Below the pieces are notes generated by a model that saw only the letters and a list, made by a program, of their open reading frames with translations, was not told the DNA's origin and made no database searches. A program made the translations under genes and the position numbers. From the NCBI RefSeq assembly GCF_000019905.1, contig NC_010556.1, positions 398,001-462,000 on the forward strand: DNA of 64,000 nucleotides, given 5' to 3'. This document shows positions 59,554-64,000 of the stretch, piece after piece (the first letter of the stretch is position 1; each line of letters begins with the position of its first letter). The stretch is from Exiguobacterium artemiae 255-15 (lineage in GTDB: Bacteria > Bacillota > Bacilli > Exiguobacteriales > Exiguobacteriaceae).

Positions 59554-61622
59554 TGCGACGACTGATTTGGAATCTGCTCGCCGGGCTGCTGTTCGCGAGT
59601 TTCATGCCGCCGCTGCTTGAGCTGACGACGTTTGAGAGTGTCATTCCGTTTCTGCCGCTTCTGTTGACACCACTTTTGCTGTCGCATGTCCGACGCAGCT
59701 GGTTTTTACTCGGCAGTTTACTGGCATTGCTCGTTTCGTTCTATTTGATTTTGATTCCCGGCGAAGCACCGTGGAACCTGTTCCGTGAAATTGCCGGTGA
59801 CATCAACCGTGTCATCAACGGGGAGTTACCGGGACGTCCGGCATTTGCGTTCTCGATTGGACTGATCAGTTTTCTGATTGGTTATCTGGCGCGGCGGACG
59901 TTTCCAAACCGCGGATTCGTCTTCGGACTGGCGCTTGGTGTCATCGGGTTCATTGCCTATTGCGACACGTGGACGGATTACTCGGGCGAACAGTTCATCA
60001 TCTACCCGATTGTGCTGGCTCTGTTTTTGTTATATGCGACAGAAGTCAGTGAACGGCCGATGGCATCGTATGTCCGTCCGTTCAGCGCCTTGCTGATCAT
60101 TGGAGCGACGGTGGTTGCCGCAGTTCAGAGTCCCGTCATCACGGCGACATGGCAAGACAGCTGGTACGACTGGACGGACGGTTTTGAAAGTGAAGGCACG
60201 TCGTCGAGCCAGATCCAAAAAGTCGGATACGGCAACAACGACGAGCAACTCGGCGGTCCGTTCCAAATGGACGACCGGGAAGTCTTCCAGGTTGAAAGTG
60301 AAGGCAGCCGCTACTGGCGTGTCGAGACAAAAGACGTCTATACCGGAAAAGGCTGGGTCCTGTCGAAATCAGAACCGGAAATTGATTCGCGGGGATTTTT
60401 CTCGCACTTCGGAGATGATGTCAAGAAACGGGAAGAACGGGCGACATTTGAACTGTCACGGGAGCTGCCTTTTGTGCCGTATAACGGGGACAATGTCCGT
60501 TTGAGTGTCGATAAGCAACGGCAAAATCTGTTGATTGATCCGGAAAATCAAAAGGTCTCGTACCTGGATGATGCGGAACGCCAGCAAAATTATCAGATTC
60601 AATACACGTATCCGTTGTTTACGGAAGAATTGCTCCAGACGGATGAGCCGATTACATTGTCGGAGATGGAGCAGGACCGGTATTTACAGTTACCGGATAC
60701 GTTACCGAATCGTGTCCGAGATCTCGCGGAAGAGATCGTCGCGGACGAAGACAGTCCGTGGGACAAAGCGAAGGCGATCGAAAGTTATTTTGAGCAGGAA
60801 AACTTCGAATACAATACGGAAGAAGTCGCCGTACCGGAAGAAAATCAGGATTATGTCGATCAATTTTTATTTGAGACGAAACTCGGCTACTGTGATAATT
60901 TTTCGACGTCCGCGACCGTGTTATTACGCGCTGTCGGTTTGCCGGCCCGCTGGGTAAAAGGATTTACGGGCGGCGAATCGGATGTCATCGGGGCAGCCGT
61001 GACGAGTTATACGGTCCGCAATAAAAATGCCCACTCGTGGGTCGAAGTCTATATCGAAGGACCGGGTTGGGTACCGCTCGAACCGACCGTCAGTTTTGAC
61101 GGAGCCGGACAATATACGATTGATCAGGAAACGAATAATGAGACCGAACAAGCGAATCCGCAACGCGATACGGAGACCGATACGGAAACCGCAACACCGG
61201 AACGTCCGCAGGAGAATCTGCTGGATGAAGAACAAACGACGACAGCAGCGCAGACCGAACAACAATCGTTTCCGATTTGGCCGGTTGTCGGTGTAATCGT
61301 CGGACTGGTATTCTTGTATCTGTTCCGGAAACCGTTGACCCGGACCGCGGCGATTTTATTTTTCCGCAACCAGCTTCATCGTCCGGAAGGATTCAAGCGG
61401 ATGTACCGTTTCTTATTGCGCCGTCTCGACAAACAAGGCTTCCACTACAAGGACGGCCGGACACTGACGGAACTTGCGCATGAGGTTGACGGATATTACG
61501 AAACGTATGCGATGCGTCCGTTGACGGATGCCTATGAACGGATGGTCTACGGAGGCGAATCGTTATCGGTTGATAAAAAACGTGAATATTTCGAAAATAT
61601 CATTCGACGGATAGAGGGTTGA
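59550..61622 (+). CDS. TgpA-type transglutaminase-like membrane protein
   Basis: A 690-residue protein with about six N-terminal helices (to about residue 200), an extracytoplasmic domain, a transglutaminase-like core with catalytic Cys in [28 protein letters not shown], His in [12 protein letters not shown] and the final PLEPT, a Thr/Glu/Gln-rich linker (about 535-575), another helix ([16 protein letters not shown]) and a cytoplasmic DUF4129 tail. This is the TgpA layout; physiological substrate is unknown. ATG 59550 follows GAGGAGG and overlaps the DUF58 gene. It ends the operon before guaA. Confidence 0.9.
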   Translation: MMRRLIWNLLAGLLFASFMPPLLELTTFESVIPFLPLLLTPLLLSHVRRSWFLLGSLLALLVSFYLILIPGEAPWNLFREIAGDINRVINGELPGRPAFAFSIGLISFLIGYLARRTFPNRGFVFGLALGVIGFIAYCDTWTDYSGEQFIIYPIVLALFLLYATEVSERPMASYVRPFSALLIIGATVVAAVQSPVITATWQDSWYDWTDGFESEGTSSSQIQKVGYGNNDEQLGGPFQMDDREVFQVESEGSRYWRVETKDVYTGKGWVLSKSEPEIDSRGFFSHFGDDVKKREERATFELSRELPFVPYNGDNVRLSVDKQRQNLLIDPENQKVSYLDDAERQQNYQIQYTYPLFTEELLQTDEPITLSEMEQDRYLQLPDTLPNRVRDLAEEIVADEDSPWDKAKAIESYFEQENFEYNTEEVAVPEENQDYVDQFLFETKLGYCDNFSTSATVLLRAVGLPARWVKGFTGGESDVIGAAVTSYTVRNKNAHSWVEVYIEGPGWVPLEPTVSFDGAGQYTIDQETNNETEQANPQRDTETDTETATPERPQENLLDEEQTTTAAQTEQQSFPIWPVVGVIVGLVFLYLFRKPLTRTAAILFFRNQLHRPEGFKRMYRFLLRRLDKQGFHYKDGRTLTELAHEVDGYYETYAMRPLTDAYERMVYGGESLSVDKKREYFENIIRRIEG

Positions 61623-61672
61623 TATTTTCGAATTGATACAGTTACAATGGGAACAACGTAAATCATACATGC

Positions 61673-61796
61673 ATCTCCTTTGTATATACTCGCGAATATG
61701 GCGTGAGAGTCTCTACCGGGTCACCTTAAACGACCTGACTATGAAGGAGCAGACCCTTCGTATACACTTTTTTGTGAAGCGGCCTGCTCTTTTTCC
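61673..61796 (+). promoter_or_regulatory. Guanine riboswitch (purine G-box) upstream of guaA
   Basis: TATATACTCGCGAATATGG, GAGTCTCTACCGGG, CACCTTAAACGACC and TGACTATGAAGG reproduce the purine aptamer. The specificity base (C74 position) in GACTATG is C, the guanine type. A terminator GGAGCAGACCCTTC / GAAGCGGCCTGCTC with TTTTT follows at 61746-61795; its 5' arm overlaps the closing strand of the aptamer. Guanine should shut off GMP synthesis. Confidence 0.93.
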
Positions 61797-61866
61797 ATTT
61801 ATCTATGGGGGAAGAGTGGGCTTTTTTCATCGGGGTACGCATGAAATTGGAAAGGCGGGAATAGAT

Positions 61867-63411
61867 TTGGAAGCACATTTGGACCAAGAAATGATCCTCG
61901 TCCTCGACTTTGGAGGTCAGTACAATCAATTGATCACACGCCGCATTCGTGATCTCGGAGTTTACAGTGAACTGCATTCGCATAAGATCACTGCAGCGGA
62001 AGTAAAAGACATCGCACCAGCCGGTATCATCTTCTCCGGGGGACCACGGAGTGTCTACGCAGAAGACGCGTACCGCTGTGATCCAGAAATCTTTGACCTC
62101 GGCATTCCGATTTTCGGAATTTGTTACGGTATGCAATTGATGTCGCAACACTTTGGTGGAACGGTTGAACGCGCCGGACACCGCGAGTACGGAAAAGCGA
62201 CGTTGACACTCAACGATCCATCGCCGATGTATGCGAACCTCCCGCTCGAACAGACGGTTTGGATGAGCCACAGTGACCTCGTCACATCGGTACCAAACGG
62301 TTTCGTCGTCGATGGAACAAATGTCTCGTGCCCAATTGCTTCAATCAAAAACGAAGAGCTAAAGATGTACGGCGTCCAGTATCATCCGGAAGTCAACCAT
62401 ACGATGTTCGGTAAAGAACTCTTGAAAAACTTCCTCTTCGAAGTCTGTCAGTGTACGGGCGACTGGTCGATGGAAAACTTCATCGAAATCGAAATCGCAA
62501 AAATTAAAGAAGAAGTCGGCGATAAAAAGGTCCTTTGCGCCCTTTCAGGCGGTGTTGATTCATCTGTCGTCGCGGCACTCATTCACGCAGCAATCGGTGA
62601 CCAGTTGACATGTATGTTCGTCGACCACGGTCTCTTGCGTAAAGGGGAAGCCGAAAGTGTCATGAAAACATTTGCGGATCACTTCCACATGAACGTCATC
62701 AAGATTGACGCGCAGGACCGCTTCCTCAACAAGTTAAAAGGGATCTCGGATCCGGAGCAAAAACGAAAAATCATCGGGAACGAATTCGTTTATGTATTCG
62801 ACGAAGAAGCGTCGAAGCTGACGGATATGGACTTCCTGGCTCAAGGAACGCTTTATACGGATATCATCGAAAGCGGAACAGATACGGCCCAAACGATTAA
62901 ATCACACCACAACGTTGGTGGATTGCCAGAAGACATGCAGTTCAAGTTGATCGAACCGATCAACACGCTGTTCAAGGACGAAGTCCGCGAACTCGGAAAA
63001 GAACTCGGTTTGTCGGACGAAATCGTCTGGCGTCAGCCGTTCCCGGGACCAGGTCTCGGGATCCGTGTCCTCGGTGAAATCACAGACGAGAAACTTGAAA
63101 TCGTCCGCGAATCCGATTTCATCCTCCGTGATGAAATCAAAAAAGCCGGTCTTGAACGCGAAATCTGGCAGTACTTCACAGTCTTGCCGCCACTTCGTTC
63201 AGTTGGTGTCATGGGTGACGAGCGGACATACGACTATGCCGTCGGAATCCGTGCCGTTACATCAATCGACGGGATGACATCGGACTGGGCACGCATCCCG
63301 TGGGACGTGCTCGAGAAGATTTCTGTCCGGATCGTCAACGAAGTTCAGAACGTCAACCGCGTCCTGTACGATGTGACGTCGAAACCACCTTCAACGATTG
63401 AGTGGGAATAA
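61867..63411 (+). CDS. guaA: GMP synthase (glutamine-hydrolysing)
   Basis: Converts XMP to GMP with glutamine and ATP. The 514-residue enzyme has a class I glutaminase domain with catalytic Cys in GICYGMQLM and the His/Glu in [10 protein letters not shown], an ATP pyrophosphatase domain with the P-loop [10 protein letters not shown] near residue 225, and the C-terminal dimer domain ([12 protein letters not shown] and ending STIEWE). A TTG start at 61867 is inferred: AAAGGCGGG lies about eight bases upstream, and the length matches the roughly 513 residues of Bacillus GuaA. The ATG at 61891 would remove eight residues. Regulated by the guanine riboswitch. Confidence 0.95.
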   Translation: MEAHLDQEMILVLDFGGQYNQLITRRIRDLGVYSELHSHKITAAEVKDIAPAGIIFSGGPRSVYAEDAYRCDPEIFDLGIPIFGICYGMQLMSQHFGGTVERAGHREYGKATLTLNDPSPMYANLPLEQTVWMSHSDLVTSVPNGFVVDGTNVSCPIASIKNEELKMYGVQYHPEVNHTMFGKELLKNFLFEVCQCTGDWSMENFIEIEIAKIKEEVGDKKVLCALSGGVDSSVVAALIHAAIGDQLTCMFVDHGLLRKGEAESVMKTFADHFHMNVIKIDAQDRFLNKLKGISDPEQKRKIIGNEFVYVFDEEASKLTDMDFLAQGTLYTDIIESGTDTAQTIKSHHNVGGLPEDMQFKLIEPINTLFKDEVRELGKELGLSDEIVWRQPFPGPGLGIRVLGEITDEKLEIVRESDFILRDEIKKAGLEREIWQYFTVLPPLRSVGVMGDERTYDYAVGIRAVTSIDGMTSDWARIPWDVLEKISVRIVNEVQNVNRVLYDVTSKPPSTIEWE

Positions 63412-63711
63412 GAACTAGACTTGCTGAGGGGATTCGTCTCATGAAGCCTGTCGTACCAACGCTTTAAAGGGGACAGGTGAAAAGAAGTCCGTTTCACCTT
63501 CAACAATTATATTTAAAAATGAAGCTCTCTTTTGTTCGCATTATTTGTGAATGGAAGGGGGCTTTTTTCTTGGCCAAAATTATGGAACTGTTAAGTGACG
63601 TCAAACTGAACCAACAAATTCTAAGGAGTAAAATAAGACACACCGAGCTGTGTATCGTACAGTTGATATAATATGAAGTCAGTAATGAAATGGAATAGGT
63701 GGCGAACCACT
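63412..63711 (+). other. Interval after guaA with stem-loops
   Basis: No clear gene. It holds small hairpins GAG..CTC (63426-63440), CCTGTC / GGACAGG (63448-63477) and GGTGAAA / TTTCACC (63476-63498), then a terminator-like hairpin at 63520-63568. A short AT-rich stretch with TATAAT at about 63666 follows, possibly the promoter of the next gene. Confidence 0.45.
63520..63568 (+). terminator. Probable terminator of guaA
   Basis: GAAGCTCTCTTTTGTTC pairs imperfectly, with several G-U pairs, with GAATGGAAGGGGGCTT and is followed by TTTTTT. Confidence 0.6.
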
Positions 63712-64000
63712 ATGATTGATTGGACATGGCCTGAAGTTGATCGATTAGAGCATCAAGAGAATTGGAATGAAGCAAAAGAATATCTTATAAAAGCATGGCA
63801 ACAAAATCCGACGGACTTAAAAACGACTGTACGACTTGGCTTTTTTTGTTGGTATGTCGTAGTCGAACAAGGGCCGCTTGGGATTACAGATGCAGATATA
63901 GATACGGATGAATTAGAGTCTGTTTTGACTGAAGTGACAAATTTCGGTTTGGCTCATTTTATAACGCATGAAGATTTTCTCTGGTGTTTTGGTTATATGA
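63712..64000 (+). CDS. AT-rich orphan gene, 3'-truncated by window edge
   Basis: The first 96 codons are visible: MIDWTWPEVDRLEHQENWNE and onward, through LKTTVRLGFFCWYVVVEQGPLG and an acidic stretch (DADIDTDELESV). I do not recognise a family with confidence; helical, tetratricopeptide-like packing is plausible and the style recalls small proteins next to polymorphic toxins. AATAGGTGG precedes the ATG at 63712. Codon use is clearly more A/T-rich (many AAA, TTA, ATA, GAA) than all other genes in the window, which suggests recent acquisition. Confidence 0.6.
   Translation, partial: MIDWTWPEVDRLEHQENWNEAKEYLIKAWQQNPTDLKTTVRLGFFCWYVVVEQGPLGITDADIDTDELESVLTEVTNFGLAHFITHEDFLWCFGYM

Noticed and set aside
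63477-63671. 64-codon ORF after guaA
   Set aside because: It spans the guaA terminator hairpin, has no convincing ribosome site and resembles no known protein; kept only as part of the interval description.

Overview
The window reads as chromosomal DNA of a low-to-moderate GC Firmicute of the order Bacillales. Supporting signs are strong AGGAGG-type ribosome binding sites, T-rich intrinsic terminators, SAM-I, guanidine-I and guanine riboswitches, a DinR/LexA box (GAAC-N4-GTTC), a CcpA cre-like site, a type 2 GalT and a Bacillus-type methionine salvage set. Gene content and base composition suggest Exiguobacterium or a close relative. That genus call is inference; no rRNA or tRNA gene is present to confirm it.

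Layout. (1) 1-6395: the tail of a GH36 alpha-galactosidase followed by galK-galE-galT-galM, a complete Leloir operon, then a palindrome-rich intergenic block. (2) 6824-7345: DNA alkyl-transferase. (3) 7423-26021: an aromatic catabolism island. A minus-strand operon encodes a FlK-type thioesterase, phenylalanine dehydrogenase and a full 2-oxoacid dehydrogenase complex (E1alpha, E1beta, E2, E3). A divergent plus-strand cluster carries paaK, paaABCD, an EthD gene, two enoyl-CoA hydratases, an aldehyde dehydrogenase, paaH, paaJ and the repressor paaX. A gamma-carbonic-anhydrase/PaaY-like gene and an NPD-type flavoprotein lie beside it. Read together these suggest Phe -> phenylpyruvate -> phenylacetyl-CoA -> epoxide/ring opening -> acetyl-CoA + succinyl-CoA, with PaaK admitting free phenylacetate. 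(4) 26144-40495: mixed housekeeping genes: a YdcZ transporter pair, msrA behind a SAM riboswitch, a frameshifted M20 amidohydrolase, a large SH3/NlpC wall hydrolase with an in-frame stop after its signal peptide, a guanidine-riboswitch/SMR exporter operon, a stress protein, oxidoreductases, an EAL phosphodiesterase, LemA/TPM and uppP. (5) 40667-47575: a metal-export ATPase, a ZIP transporter, a SOS-type UvrX polymerase with YolD, a pentapeptide protein, an MBL-fold hydrolase and acetyltransferases. (6) 47717-57152: methionine salvage: mtnW-X-B-D on the minus strand and mtnK-mtnA plus a sugar-type ABC importer on the plus strand, each arm behind its own SAM riboswitch. (7) 57153-63411: an unrecognised structured RNA leader, MoxR/DUF58/transglutaminase genes, and guaA behind a guanine riboswitch. 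(8) 63412-64000: stem-loops and the start of an AT-rich orphan gene, possibly the edge of an island at the guaA 3' end.

The most notable points are the apparently self-contained phenylalanine-to-phenylacetyl-CoA island, which lacks recognisable PaaE, PaaG and PaaZ-hydratase genes; the multi-helix RNA with a leader ORF at 57210-57417; the SAM-riboswitch control of msrA; and the candidate methylthioribose importer.
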